Assembly (NCBI RefSeq): GCF_000155635.1
Contig: NZ_DS990556.1
Coordinates: 374,518-438,517, forward strand
Reading direction: 5' to 3'
Source of the DNA: Cyanobium sp. PCC 7001
GTDB lineage: Bacteria > Cyanobacteriota > Cyanobacteriia > PCC-6307 > Cyanobiaceae
DNA: 64,000 bases
The translations under genes and the position numbers were made by a program. Under the pieces are notes generated by a model, which was not told where the DNA came from, made no database searches, and worked only from the letters and a program-made list of their open reading frames with translations. This document shows positions 43,396 to 51,722 of this stretch, one piece after another (the stretch's first letter is position 1; each line of letters opens with the position of its first letter).

Positions 43396-45312
43396 TCAGA
43401 AGCCCCGCTCCATCAGCTGCCCCATCAGATCGCAGCTGCGCTGCTGGAAACCCGCCAGCTGGTTCGGCTCCAGGCCCCCCACCGCCAGGCGCGCCATCTC
43501 GTAGATGTGGCGGCTGAGGGCGTTGGCGAGTTCCTGGCTGGGGGAGCTGCCGCTGCCGGTGATCACCGAGCCGGCGCTCAGCTTCAGCAGGCCTTCCACC
43601 AGTTTGTGGCGCCGGTTGATCAGTAGCACATGGTGATCCGGCAGGCCGGGCAGGCGCTGCTCCATCAGGGCGCCCATGTCGTTGATGCGGCGCATCTGCT
43701 CCGGCAGCAGGATCAGGGCGGCGGGGGCGTTCTCTCCCTTGAGCGCCTGGATCTGAAGGGTCACCTTGTCGTCGGCCAGGGCGGCCTTGAACAGCTCCCG
43801 CAGCTTCTCGGAGGCATCCTTGCCGTCGGCATCGGCCAGCTCGCTCTCCTTCTCCTGCAGGGAGTCGTCGAGTTCGGCATCCACCCGCTGGAACTTGAGT
43901 TCCTCGTGGCGATACTCCAGCCAGGGGATGAACTGGGTGTCGATGAAGGTGTCGGCGAGCAGCACTTCGGCGTCCTGGCTCTTCCAGAGGGCCAGGGCTC
44001 CAGCCTGGCCGGCCTCATCGGTGCAGTACAGCACCCGCTTGTCGTTGTCGGCGCTCAGCCGGGAGCGGTGGCCGGAGAGGGTGGTGTAAGCCCTGCCGTC
44101 TGCCGCAGGGATGGGATCGAGGGCCTGCCCCTCGGAGGGCTCTCCTTCCAGGGGCGAGGCGGTGGTGCCGAACAGCACCAGGTCGGCCACCTGGTCGGCG
44201 AACTTCTCATCCTCCATGGCACCGATCTTGATGAACGGGGCCAGGGATTCCCAGATCTCGGCGTAGCGCTTGGGGTCATCGCGGTGCAGCTCCTTGAGCC
44301 GATCGCCCACCTTCTTGGCCACGAAGCCACCGATCGAGCGCACGCGCCGGTCGGTCTGTAGGGCTGAGCGACTCACGTTCAGGGGGATGTCGGGCGAATC
44401 GATCACGCCGCGCAGGGGCAGCAGATAGCGGGGCACCACCTCCTTGATCGAGTCGCTCACGAACACCTGGTTGCAGTAGAGCTTGATCTCGCCCTTTTCC
44501 CAGTCGGCCCGACCGGTGGATTTCGGGAAGTAGAGGATGCCCTGCAGGGTGTAGGGGTAGTCGGTGTTGAGATGCACCCAGAGCAGCGGATCGCCCTGGA
44601 AGGGATAGAGGTAGCGGTAGAGCTGGATGTAGTCGTCGTCGCTGAGGTCCCGGGCGCTCTTGCGCCAGGGCGCCTCCCGCTTGTTCACGGTTTCCCCCTC
44701 CAGCTGCACCTCCACCGGCATGAAGTCGCAGTAGGTGGTGATCAGGGAGCGGATGCGGGCCGGCTCGATGTACTCCAGCTCCTCCTCCATCAGGTGGAGG
44801 ATCACGTCGGTGCCAGGCTCGCTGCGCTCGGCCGCCTCCAGGCTGAAGTTGGGGGAGCCGTCGCAGCTCCAGCGCACGGCTTCCGATCCCTCGCGGGCGC
44901 TGAGGCTCACCAGCTCCACCTGGCTGGCCACCATGAAGCTGGAGTAGAAGCCCAGGCCGAAGTGGCCGATGATCGCGTCGCTCTCGCTCTTGTACTTCTC
45001 GAGGAAGTCTTCGGCGCTGGAGAAGGCCACCTGGTTGATGTAGCGCTTCACCTCATCGGCGCTCATGCCGATGCCGTTGTCGGAGATGGTGAGGGTCTTG
45101 GCCTCGCGGTCGATGCGGATCTGGATGCGGCCTTCGCCGCCCTCGCTGCAGTCGCCGGCCATGGCCGCCATACGCCGCTTGCTGATGGCATCCACGCCGT
45201 TGCTCACCAGCTCCCGCAGGAACACCTCATGGCCGCTGTACACGGCCTTCTTGATGATCGGGAAGATGTTCTCGGTATGGATCTGGATCTGGCCCTGTTC
45301 GGCTTGCAGCAC
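43396..45312 (-). CDS. htpG: Molecular chaperone HtpG (Hsp90)
   Basis: 638 residues, GHKL ATPase chaperone. The start is taken as GTG 45312, giving VLQAEQGQIQIHTENIFPIIKKAVYS, which matches the N-terminus of picocyanobacterial HtpG; the longer frame to 45639 is Pro/Ala/Gly-rich filler. The ATP-binding residues are in FLRELVSNGVDAISKRRM, LTISDNGIGMSADEVKRYINQ and GHFGLGFYSSFMVA. It helps maintain clients under stress. It lies just downstream of a small gene with a LexA box, and a shared transcript is possible. Confidence 0.92.
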   Translation of the reverse strand: MLQAEQGQIQIHTENIFPIIKKAVYSGHEVFLRELVSNGVDAISKRRMAAMAGDCSEGGEGRIQIRIDREAKTLTISDNGIGMSADEVKRYINQVAFSSAEDFLEKYKSESDAIIGHFGLGFYSSFMVASQVELVSLSAREGSEAVRWSCDGSPNFSLEAAERSEPGTDVILHLMEEELEYIEPARIRSLITTYCDFMPVEVQLEGETVNKREAPWRKSARDLSDDDYIQLYRYLYPFQGDPLLWVHLNTDYPYTLQGILYFPKSTGRADWEKGEIKLYCNQVFVSDSIKEVVPRYLLPLRGVIDSPDIPLNVSRSALQTDRRVRSIGGFVAKKVGDRLKELHRDDPKRYAEIWESLAPFIKIGAMEDEKFADQVADLVLFGTTASPLEGEPSEGQALDPIPAADGRAYTTLSGHRSRLSADNDKRVLYCTDEAGQAGALALWKSQDAEVLLADTFIDTQFIPWLEYRHEELKFQRVDAELDDSLQEKESELADADGKDASEKLRELFKAALADDKVTLQIQALKGENAPAALILLPEQMRRINDMGALMEQRLPGLPDHHVLLINRRHKLVEGLLKLSAGSVITGSGSSPSQELANALSRHIYEMARLAVGGLEPNQLAGFQQRSCDLMGQLMERGF

Positions 45313-45416
45313 CGTTCCACTGTCATCAACGAGGCCTCCAGAATCTCCGGTGGCGGGGCTTGCCGCCAAGGGGGGCGGATGGGCAGGAAACCGTCCCAGG
45401 GCGGGGTGAGGCCGGG

Positions 45417-45632
45417 TCAGCCCTGCGCTTGGAACAGCTCCCCCTGCACCACCCGCTGCCAGCTCGGGCCATGGCCCATCCCCACCGAGAGCGGCCCCTG
45501 AGCCCGCTTCCTGGGTCTGGGGCGTGGCCGCTGGGCGGGTTGCACCGATGGGGGCGGTGGAAGGGTGAGCGCCGGTGGCAGCCAGCCGACATCCACGGCC
45601 CGGAACACGGCGTAGGGAGAGGCGATCGCCAT
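45417..45632 (-). CDS. Small SOS-controlled gene candidate (71 aa)
   Basis: MAIASPYAVFRAVDVGWLP then PALTLPPPPS, a basic Pro/Arg/Gln-rich centre (RPRPRPRKR) and SVGMGHGPSWQRVVQGELFQ at the end. I recognise no family. It is the first gene behind a perfect LexA-type box at 45648-45661 (about 16-29 bases upstream of its ATG), so it is probably DNA-damage-inducible. No signal peptide or membrane span. It lies 104 bases ahead of htpG on the same strand. The ORF could be short of its true ends; the regulatory site is stronger evidence than the protein itself. Confidence 0.5.
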   Translation of the reverse strand: MAIASPYAVFRAVDVGWLPPALTLPPPPSVQPAQRPRPRPRKRAQGPLSVGMGHGPSWQRVVQGELFQAQG

Positions 45633-45647
45633 GGTGCATTTGTACTC

Positions 45648-45661
45648 AGTACACCCGTACT
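45648..45661 (-). promoter_or_regulatory. LexA (SOS) box
   Basis: On the - strand the site reads AGTACGGGTGTACT, which fits the cyanobacterial LexA consensus RGTACNNNDGTWCB at every position. A further GAGTAC half-site lies next to it (45647-45652). It is placed where LexA would block the promoter of the 71-aa gene. The only downstream genes on that strand are this gene and htpG. Confidence 0.7.
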
Positions 45662-45725
45662 AAGGCCTGATTCCTATGGCGTCAAGGCCCTGTGGCCCGG
45701 TCTCTACGGGCGGTTCATGCAGGGG

Positions 45726-46442
45726 TCAGGTCGGAAGCACCCGCTGCTCGAGCTCCCGGTACGCGTGTTCGGAGGAGGGGTCCACGGCGAAGCGCGTCCA
45801 GGTGCTGGCCTGATCCGGCCGTTCCGAGACCAGGGGCCAGTCGATGCGCTGACCGCCGTAGGTGAGCCCAACACAGGTGAGGGTGTCGTCGCCGCCGAGG
45901 AGCGACCAGAGCAGGCGCAGCTCATCCCGGCGGTAGGCGAGAGGTTGAGCTTCGTCGGCCCGTTCCGGCTGATGGCCCGGCAGCTGTTGCACGTCTGCCG
46001 CGGTGCTGCAGGCCAGATAGGTGCCGGCGTCGGTGGGGTAGAACCAGCAGGCCTCGTTGGCCACTTCCGCCAGAGGAACCTCGTCCAGGCAGCGCAGCGC
46101 CTCCAGCTGAAGGGAGTCTGCCGGATGGCCCACGGGCTGGTCGCGTCTCTCACCCTGCTCTCCAGAACCCTGCAGCTCATAGACGCCGAGGCTGAGGGCG
46201 CCGATCTCCAGTTCAGGCACCAGCGCATTGCAGAAGGGCCTGCTGTCGTTCTCCAGCTGGTCGATCAATGCCTCCAGGCCTGGGGCGTTGCCGTCGTCCT
46301 CAGGACTGGTGAAGATCCGCAGCCTTCTGGCCTGGCGGACACCCGCGGCCTGGGCCGCCACCAGGGCCGGCCAGTCGAGATTGCCGCTCGGCAGCTGGCC
46401 GTGGGGCGCCAGCACGAACACGGGGACATGAAGCCTGGTCAT
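45726..46442 (-). CDS. Conserved hypothetical protein (238 aa)
   Basis: Start ATG 46442 gives MTRLHVPVFVLAPHGQLPSGNLDWPALVAAQAAGVRQARRLRIFTS. An in-frame ATG at 46454 is possible. Soluble, acidic in the second half, with scattered cysteines (RPFCNAL; ACWFYP; LACSTAAD). No signal peptide and no family recognised. It lies 108 bases downstream of the lipase gene on the same strand. Confidence 0.6.
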   Translation of the reverse strand: MTRLHVPVFVLAPHGQLPSGNLDWPALVAAQAAGVRQARRLRIFTSPEDDGNAPGLEALIDQLENDSRPFCNALVPELEIGALSLGVYELQGSGEQGERRDQPVGHPADSLQLEALRCLDEVPLAEVANEACWFYPTDAGTYLACSTAADVQQLPGHQPERADEAQPLAYRRDELRLLWSLLGGDDTLTCVGLTYGGQRIDWPLVSERPDQASTWTRFAVDPSSEHAYRELEQRVLPT

Positions 46443-46562
46443 GGCCGGTGCCATCCGGGGAGGTGGTGGATCTGGGCAGGAAGGGGACGAACGCCGAGCT
46501 GAGAAATGGGAAGTGGAACCGGAACTGGACGTTGACGTGGACTTGGATCGTAAGGAGGACGC

Positions 46563-47735
46563 TCAGGGTGCCGGTGCGGCGCCGGGCTTCCCCGCAGACC
46601 AGGGCAGGGGCTGTTCCTGCTCCGCGTCGATGGCGTCGCGGTAGGCGCTGATGAAGTGATTCGGCCCGATGTCGCCGCGGGAGGCGGTGAAGCCCCAGGG
46701 CTTGCCCCCGTGCACGTACACGATCTGCTGGGTCTTGGTGGGGGGCAGCTCGGGCACCACATCCGCCTGGTTCACGACCCGGTAGTGGTCCGGAATGCGC
46801 TGGCTGAAGGCCGTGGCGAAGGCGGGATTGCCCAGCCGCGGGCCTGCATAGGTGTAGAGCCTGAGCCTGCCCGCGAAGGCCGGCAGCCGCTGGGCGATGT
46901 CGAGGGCCGCCAGGCTGGCCAGTGGGGCACCGAGGCTGTGGCCGCCCAGCACCAGGGGCTTGCTGGGATCCAGCTTCCGAACGGCTGTGATCACGGCCGG
47001 GCTGAGGCGGGCATAGATGGTGGCGAAGCCGCGGTGGATGGCGCCGGGAAAGTCGAACTGCGGCATCTGCCGGGACACCACCTGCCGGGCGTTGATCGTC
47101 TGGATCCACTCGTGGCCGCGCTGGGTGCCGCGCAGCACCAGCAAGTGCTGTTCTGGACCGGTGAGCACGAAGCCCCAGTACACCGGGTAGCTCCACTGCA
47201 CCACCAGGGCCGAGCCGGCCAGCCCCTGAATCCGCTGCCGCCACAGGGCGGCGACCGGCGCCAGGGGATCGGACGCCGGATTGTCCTCCAGCTGCAGGCG
47301 CTTCTCGGCCGTCACCATCTCCGGGCCCTTGATGGCGCTCACCTGGGTGTAGCCGGCGAGGCGCTCGCTGAAGCTCGGCAGGCCCTGGATCGCGCCCCGG
47401 AAGCGCAGGTTGTACTTGCCCGTGAGGTACTGCTCGGTGGCCACGCGGCTGGCCAGGATCAGGGTCTTGGAGAGGTCACGGTCGTAGGGAACCGAGGGGG
47501 GACGCAGCCGCAGATCCGCCTGGATCCGCTGCACGGCTGCGGTGGCTTCTCCATCGCCGTTGATGGCGTTGTCCACGGCCTGGTTCACAGCCCGGGGGTT
47601 CTGCAGAAACTCCTCGATGAACTGCGCCTGGAGGCTCACAAGGCTGCGGTGCCGCAGCAGGGCGTCCACGCCCGAAACGGCGCTGCCCAGGCCTAGCCCG
47701 GCCAGCAGCACCTGCCGCCGGCTCCAGTCAGGCAT
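46563..47735 (-). CDS. Class 3 lipase family protein with Tat-type signal
   Basis: 390 residues. The N-terminus WSRRQVLLAGLGLGSAVSG carries a twin-arginine export signal. The alpha/beta hydrolase core has the nucleophile elbow GGHSLGAPLASLAALDIA (Ser267), the acid in NQADVVPELPP (Asp325) and GPNHFISAYRDAI (His360), the triad of fungal-type class 3 lipases. It is predicted to hydrolyse acylglycerols outside the cytoplasm. Start ATG 47735 gives the signal. It overlaps the upstream hypothetical gene by 8 bases. Confidence 0.85.
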   Translation of the reverse strand: MPDWSRRQVLLAGLGLGSAVSGVDALLRHRSLVSLQAQFIEEFLQNPRAVNQAVDNAINGDGEATAAVQRIQADLRLRPPSVPYDRDLSKTLILASRVATEQYLTGKYNLRFRGAIQGLPSFSERLAGYTQVSAIKGPEMVTAEKRLQLEDNPASDPLAPVAALWRQRIQGLAGSALVVQWSYPVYWGFVLTGPEQHLLVLRGTQRGHEWIQTINARQVVSRQMPQFDFPGAIHRGFATIYARLSPAVITAVRKLDPSKPLVLGGHSLGAPLASLAALDIAQRLPAFAGRLRLYTYAGPRLGNPAFATAFSQRIPDHYRVVNQADVVPELPPTKTQQIVYVHGGKPWGFTASRGDIGPNHFISAYRDAIDAEQEQPLPWSAGKPGAAPAP

Positions 47736-48186
47736 CGATCGGCCCACCCCGTCGCAGCTTCCGCTGGTGCAGAAACCCATTCATCAGGAACTGGTTGGTG
47801 GAGGCGCCCAACGTCCACGTGCCGCTCATCAGGGCCGCGGAGAGGGCGTAGTTGTCTCCCACCGGCAGCACGGCACCGAGAACCACACAGCTCAGCCAGG
47901 CCAGCAGGGCGATGGCCCCGGCGCCCACCAGGTTCGCCAGCTGGCCCAGGATCGCGATCGGATTGCGCGGCACCCGGAATGACCAGCGCCGGGCCAGGTT
48001 CCACACCATCTTGGCCAGCAGCAGCACGGCGATCACCAGCACCGGCGTCAGCCAGGTGTGAAACAGTCCCAGGATCGCCTGAGCCAGGGCATAGTCCACC
48101 ACCAGCTGCTGGCCGACCTCGTAGCGCCGCAGCAGGGTGCTGCCGAGGGTGTCGTCGGCCTCGTGCTCTGGGGCCGGGAGGCGCAT
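47728..48186 (-). CDS. Hypothetical membrane protein
   Basis: 152 residues from ATG 48186 (MRLPAPEHEADDTLG); an upstream ATG at 48210 is possible. Three hydrophobic stretches (TPVLVIAVLLLAKMVW; LGQLANLVGAGAIALLAWLSCVVLGAVLP and a weaker N-terminal one). No family recognised. Its 3' end overlaps the lipase start by 8 bases, so it may be coupled to it. Confidence 0.6.
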   Translation of the reverse strand: MRLPAPEHEADDTLGSTLLRRYEVGQQLVVDYALAQAILGLFHTWLTPVLVIAVLLLAKMVWNLARRWSFRVPRNPIAILGQLANLVGAGAIALLAWLSCVVLGAVLPVGDNYALSAALMSGTWTLGASTNQFLMNGFLHQRKLRRGGPIDA

Positions 48187-48314
48187 GATCTGACAAGCCC
48201 ACCCACTCACGAAGAGGCTAGGTCTGCCGTCCGGTTGGGTCAGCCTTCGGGCCGATCATTGCCGGGGTGTTCTGCGCCGGGGCCGTTCCTGTCCCGATCC
48301 CGGCGGCGTTGGGA

Positions 48315-48524
48315 TCAGTGCTGGCGATAGGCCGGATCGACCCAGCAACGGGGGAGGCCCTCACCGGAGGGGAACTGCAGGCCGGTCTTGGCGAAGGCCG
48401 CACGGTCCTGCATTTCCTCGCCGGCGTGCAGTCGGCCTTCCACCTTGGTGACAAAGGGATCGAACAGCTGATGGAGATTCAGCACTTCCATCAGGGAACC
48501 GTCCTCGCGGGTCTTCAGGAACAT
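48315..48524 (-). CDS. Small conserved hypothetical protein (69 aa)
   Basis: MFLKTREDGSLMEVLNLHQ, then LFDPFVTKVEGRLHAGEEM, then FPSGEGLPRCWVDPAYRQH. The pattern of a short acidic or loop core ending SGEPLPRCW is one I associate with small picocyanobacterial proteins; I have no function for it. An excellent ribosome-binding site (GGGAGGA, about 5 bases before ATG) supports the start. The region 48187-48314 upstream of the membrane protein has no other gene. Confidence 0.7.
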   Translation of the reverse strand: MFLKTREDGSLMEVLNLHQLFDPFVTKVEGRLHAGEEMQDRAAFAKTGLQFPSGEGLPRCWVDPAYRQH

Positions 48525-48704
48525 GGTGTCCTCCCTCTTGCTGGCATCCCTTCTCTAAGTCAAACCGCAGCCGGTTCCAAGGTGGGATTCCCACCCCCTG
48601 GCGTTGAGAGGGCAGGAGGTGAGGTTAACCCTGCAGTGGAAAGACCCAACGCTGGAGTGCAGCAGTGCTCTTGTGCATTGGGATCAAGAGGTTGTGCCCC
48701 GGAA

Positions 48705-48722
48705 TCAGAGAACGATCTCTGA
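48705..48722. terminator. Hairpin after the RTX-like gene
   Basis: A perfect 7-bp stem TCAGAGA/TCTCTGA (48705-48711 and 48716-48722) with an ACGA loop lies two bases downstream of the RTX-like gene's stop. There is no U-tract, so it is a hairpin rather than a classical terminator. Confidence 0.4.
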
Positions 48723-48724
48723 CT

Positions 48725-49999
48725 TCAAATGAAGGTGGCGGATCCGAACGCATTCACCACCAACGTGCCGCTCTGCAGTGCAAAGGAGCGACCTCGGAAC
48801 CCACCAATCCGCTCAAAGCGCTGGATGTCCATGGTGACGAGACCACTGGAAATGGTGGCCCGAGTCCGATCAGTATCATCACGAACAATCGCGTAGGTGC
48901 CGCTGCCCAGCCTGATTCGATCCTTCTTCCCGGCTCCGCCATCAAACGTTCCACTGCCGAAGCCCGACAGCACGTCATTGCCTTTGCCCATGCGGGTGAA
49001 GCCGGAGCCATTGAAGCCGCCTTGCAGTGCATTCACCTGATCGCGCCCCTTGCCCGTGTCGATGATGCCGTCGTTCTCGATGCCGAAGGCATTGCCAGAA
49101 CCGCTGTTGGTGGCACCACCGATGATGCGGTCGTTGCCGTTTCCGGTTTTCAGTTCAGCGCCGGGGTCATTCTCAATTCCGATGGCTGTACTTGAGCTGG
49201 CAGCCGTTGCGGAGCCCTGGATGCGATCATTCCCGGAGCCGGTATTGATGTCAGCACCCCCGTTGTTGAAGATTCCTTCGGCAAACGAGGAGGTGCTGTT
49301 TGCTGTGCCCTCAACCCGGTCGTTGCCTGCGCCGGTTGCAATCACACTCGCCACATCGTTGTCGATGCCGATGGCGCTAGAACTCGTGCTTATTGCCATC
49401 CCCTGCACTTTGTCTCGGCCCGAACCCGTCAGGATTCGGGACGCACCATCATTGTCAATACCCCGACCGGATCCTGAGCCCTCGACGCGGTCATTCCCCG
49501 ATGCGGTGTTGATTTCAGACCCATCGTCTAATTCGATGCCATCGAATAAGCCAGTGCCATTGATCCGGTCATTGCCAGCCCCTGTCTTGATTTTCGAGCC
49601 ATCGTCTAGCTCTACTCCGTTGCTTGTGTTTCCGCTGCCTGTAACCGTGTCTTTGCCGGAGCCAGTGTTGATCTCAGACCCGTCATTCAGCCGGATGCCA
49701 TCACTGGTGCCCGTGCCAGCCACCCTGTCGTTGGCTGCTCCGAGATTCAGTCTGCCGCCGTCATCAAGCTCAATGCCATCGCCGCTGCCGCCGCTGCTTG
49801 CTCCTTCCACGCGATCCTTGCCCGGGCCGGTGATGAGCGAGCCAAGGATGTCGATCCCCGGGGATGTTGAGGACACGCCGCGGATTCTGTCGTTGCCGCG
49901 CTTCGCATTGGCAGTGAATCCTGCTGCCAAGGTCCAGCCGTCGAGGGACTCGGCGACGTCTTTTTTGTTCGTGAACGGAAACGTGAAAAGATCTGCCAC
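48725..49999 (-). CDS. RTX-like Gly/Asp/Asn-rich repeat protein
   Basis: 424 residues built of about ten repeats of roughly 35-40 residues, each with GSGNDRIxG-type and GIELDDGSxINTG-type segments (e.g. TGAGNDRINGTGLFDGIELD). This resembles degenerate hemolysin-type calcium-binding (RTX) repeats, which fold as beta-rolls on binding Ca2+. There is no signal peptide, which fits type I secretion, but no secretion genes are nearby. The C-terminal domain (GTYAIVRDDTDRTRATI...) is different. Surface or extracellular role is inferred. Confidence 0.7.
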   Translation of the reverse strand: MADLFTFPFTNKKDVAESLDGWTLAAGFTANAKRGNDRIRGVSSTSPGIDILGSLITGPGKDRVEGASSGGSGDGIELDDGGRLNLGAANDRVAGTGTSDGIRLNDGSEINTGSGKDTVTGSGNTSNGVELDDGSKIKTGAGNDRINGTGLFDGIELDDGSEINTASGNDRVEGSGSGRGIDNDGASRILTGSGRDKVQGMAISTSSSAIGIDNDVASVIATGAGNDRVEGTANSTSSFAEGIFNNGGADINTGSGNDRIQGSATAASSSTAIGIENDPGAELKTGNGNDRIIGGATNSGSGNAFGIENDGIIDTGKGRDQVNALQGGFNGSGFTRMGKGNDVLSGFGSGTFDGGAGKKDRIRLGSGTYAIVRDDTDRTRATISSGLVTMDIQRFERIGGFRGRSFALQSGTLVVNAFGSATFI

Positions 50000-50236
50000 G
50001 GTGTGCGGTTGACTTCTAGTGGCTCAACAGTAGCCGCACAACCTCACAATGGCGCAACGGGTTGCTGAGTGTGACGCTCCCGGTCATGGTGTGCCGTATC
50101 CATCACCATCCGGGAGCTGTTCGCGGAGAGCTGCCATCAGGTTTTGCAGGATTCTGTCTTCTCACTCCCACTCTTCTGCTGAACGGAAATCGACAACTTT
50201 TCGCTCCCTGGCCTGCCGACTCCACGTCAGCGTATG

Positions 50237-50259
50237 CCCATTCAGATCATCTGAATGGG
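50237..50259. terminator. Perfect palindrome after the bacterial-type ferredoxin gene
   Basis: An 11-bp inverted repeat (50237-50247 with 50249-50259, one base between) sits two bases after the ferredoxin stop. It can form a stable hairpin, but no T-tract follows on either side. The gap 50000-50236 shows no gene. Confidence 0.5.
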
Positions 50260-50261
50260 AT

Positions 50262-50486
50262 TCAACCAGCCTTCTGCAGCTCCGGCTTCTCCTCCGGCAG
50301 GATCGCCCCTTCCACCGGGCACACCTGCAGGCAGATGCCGCAGTCGATGCAGGTGTCGAAATCGATCCAGTAGAAGCCGGTTCCCTTGCTGTTGGCCCCC
50401 TGACCGGGATGGATGCAGGCCACCGGGCAGGCATCCACACAATCGGCCACCCCTTCGCAGACGTTGGTGACGATCGTGTGGGCCAT
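50262..50486 (-). CDS. Bacterial-type ferredoxin (two Fe-S clusters)
   Basis: 74 residues with two cysteine sets: VCEGVADCVDACPVACIHPG and TCIDCGICLQVCPVEGAI. The CxxCxxCxxxCP set binds a [4Fe-4S] cluster; the first set (Cys10, Cys16, Cys20, Cys24) resembles the [3Fe-4S]/[4Fe-4S] side of dicluster ferredoxins. It is a cytosolic low-potential electron carrier. ATCCTA at 50511-50516 (TAGGAT on this strand) may be its -10; the hisZ stop codon TAG lies within it. Confidence 0.87.
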   Translation of the reverse strand: MAHTIVTNVCEGVADCVDACPVACIHPGQGANSKGTGFYWIDFDTCIDCGICLQVCPVEGAILPEEKPELQKAG

Positions 50487-50513
50487 GGTGGGGGGCTCGG
50501 GCTGGGGGAGATC

Positions 50514-51689
50514 CTAGGAAGCGAGCCAGTGCACCCTGGGGCAGCCCCGCTCGGCGGCGACGGCTTCCGCCTGGGCGCGGCTGGGCAGGGGGCCCGGCAG
50601 CAGTTCGGCCTGGGTGCCTACGCGGTGCAGGGCCTCCAGGGTGTCCAGCGCCATGGCCAGCTGGCTGGCTTCGGCATAGGCCACCAGCTCGGGAGCGTCA
50701 CAGGCAGATGCCGGCCCGGCGTGCACCAGTTCGCGCACGGCTTCCACGTCGAAGGCGAAGCCCACGCCTGCCGCGCTCGTGCTGCTGTCGCAGAAGCGCC
50801 CCACCAGCGCGTCGTAGCGGCCCCCACCGGCGATCGGCACCGGCGCCTGGTGGCCCTGGCACACCAGCTTGAGCACCAGACCGTCATAGAGATCGAAGTG
50901 GGGCTGGAAGGTGGGATCCAGCTGCACGGTCACGCCCTGCCGCTCGGCCGCCGGCATCAGCATCGCCAGGGTGTGGCCGAGATCCTTCAGCAGTTGCACC
51001 GGGCCGAGCCACTGCTCCAGCTGATAGAGCACCTGGGAGGGGGTGCCCCGCAGGCGCATCAGGGCCGTGAGCCGCTGGCGATCGCTGCCGTTCAGATTCA
51101 ACCGATCCAGGGCGATCGGATCGAAGCTGGTGAGCGCAGCCCGCGCCGCCGCCTGCTGAGTGCTCGGCACCTGTTGCAGCAGGGCCTTGAGCACGCCGTG
51201 GTGGCCCACCAGCAGCCGCGGCCGGTGCTCGGCCCGCAGACCCAGGTTGCCCGCGGCCGCCAGCAGCAGCCGGGTGAGTTCGGCATCGGCGGCCGCGCTG
51301 GGCTCGCCCAGCAGCTCCACGCCGCTCTGCAGCTGTTCATGGATGCGCTGCATCCCGGTGTCGGCCACGCTGCTGCGGAAGGTGGACCCTTCGGCCCAGA
51401 GGCGCAGCGGGCGCGGCAGGCCGGCCAGGCGGGTGCTGGCGGCCCGGGCGATCGAGGCGGTGAGCTCGGGGCGCAGCCCCAGGGGTTCATCGGCGGCCAG
51501 CCGTACCAGCTCACGGCTGTCGATGCCACCGCCGGCCGCGAGGGTGTCGAGCCGCTCGAAGCCCGGTGGTGCCACTTCCTGGTAGCCCCAGCGTCGGTAC
51601 ACCGCCGCCAGGTCGGCGCAGATGCGGCGGTTGCGCTCCACCTCGCGCGGGTTGAGATCCCTGGCGCCGGCGGCGGGTTGCAGGGCCAT
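50514..51689 (-). CDS. hisZ: ATP phosphoribosyltransferase regulatory subunit HisZ
   Basis: 391 residues, a catalytically inactive histidyl-tRNA-synthetase-like protein that pairs with short HisG to start histidine synthesis. Class II-like motifs remain (GLRPELTASIARAASTRL; FRSSVADTGMQRIHEQLQSGVELLG; IAGGGRYDALVGRF). ATG 51689 begins MALQPAAGARDLNPREVERNRR. TAGGAT on the - strand at 51725-51720 may be its -10. It follows the inositol-phosphatase-like gene. Confidence 0.9.
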   Translation of the reverse strand: MALQPAAGARDLNPREVERNRRICADLAAVYRRWGYQEVAPPGFERLDTLAAGGGIDSRELVRLAADEPLGLRPELTASIARAASTRLAGLPRPLRLWAEGSTFRSSVADTGMQRIHEQLQSGVELLGEPSAAADAELTRLLLAAAGNLGLRAEHRPRLLVGHHGVLKALLQQVPSTQQAAARAALTSFDPIALDRLNLNGSDRQRLTALMRLRGTPSQVLYQLEQWLGPVQLLKDLGHTLAMLMPAAERQGVTVQLDPTFQPHFDLYDGLVLKLVCQGHQAPVPIAGGGRYDALVGRFCDSSTSAAGVGFAFDVEAVRELVHAGPASACDAPELVAYAEASQLAMALDTLEALHRVGTQAELLPGPLPSRAQAEAVAAERGCPRVHWLAS

Positions 51690-51722
51690 GGGCGCGGGCG
51701 GGAGGGCTTACGGAGGCCGATC

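Noticed and set aside
45313-45639. Long N-terminal extension of htpG
   Set aside because: Pro/Ala/Gly-rich noise; HtpG homologues start near VLQAEQGQIQIHTENIF, and the small LexA-box gene occupies this stretch in another frame.
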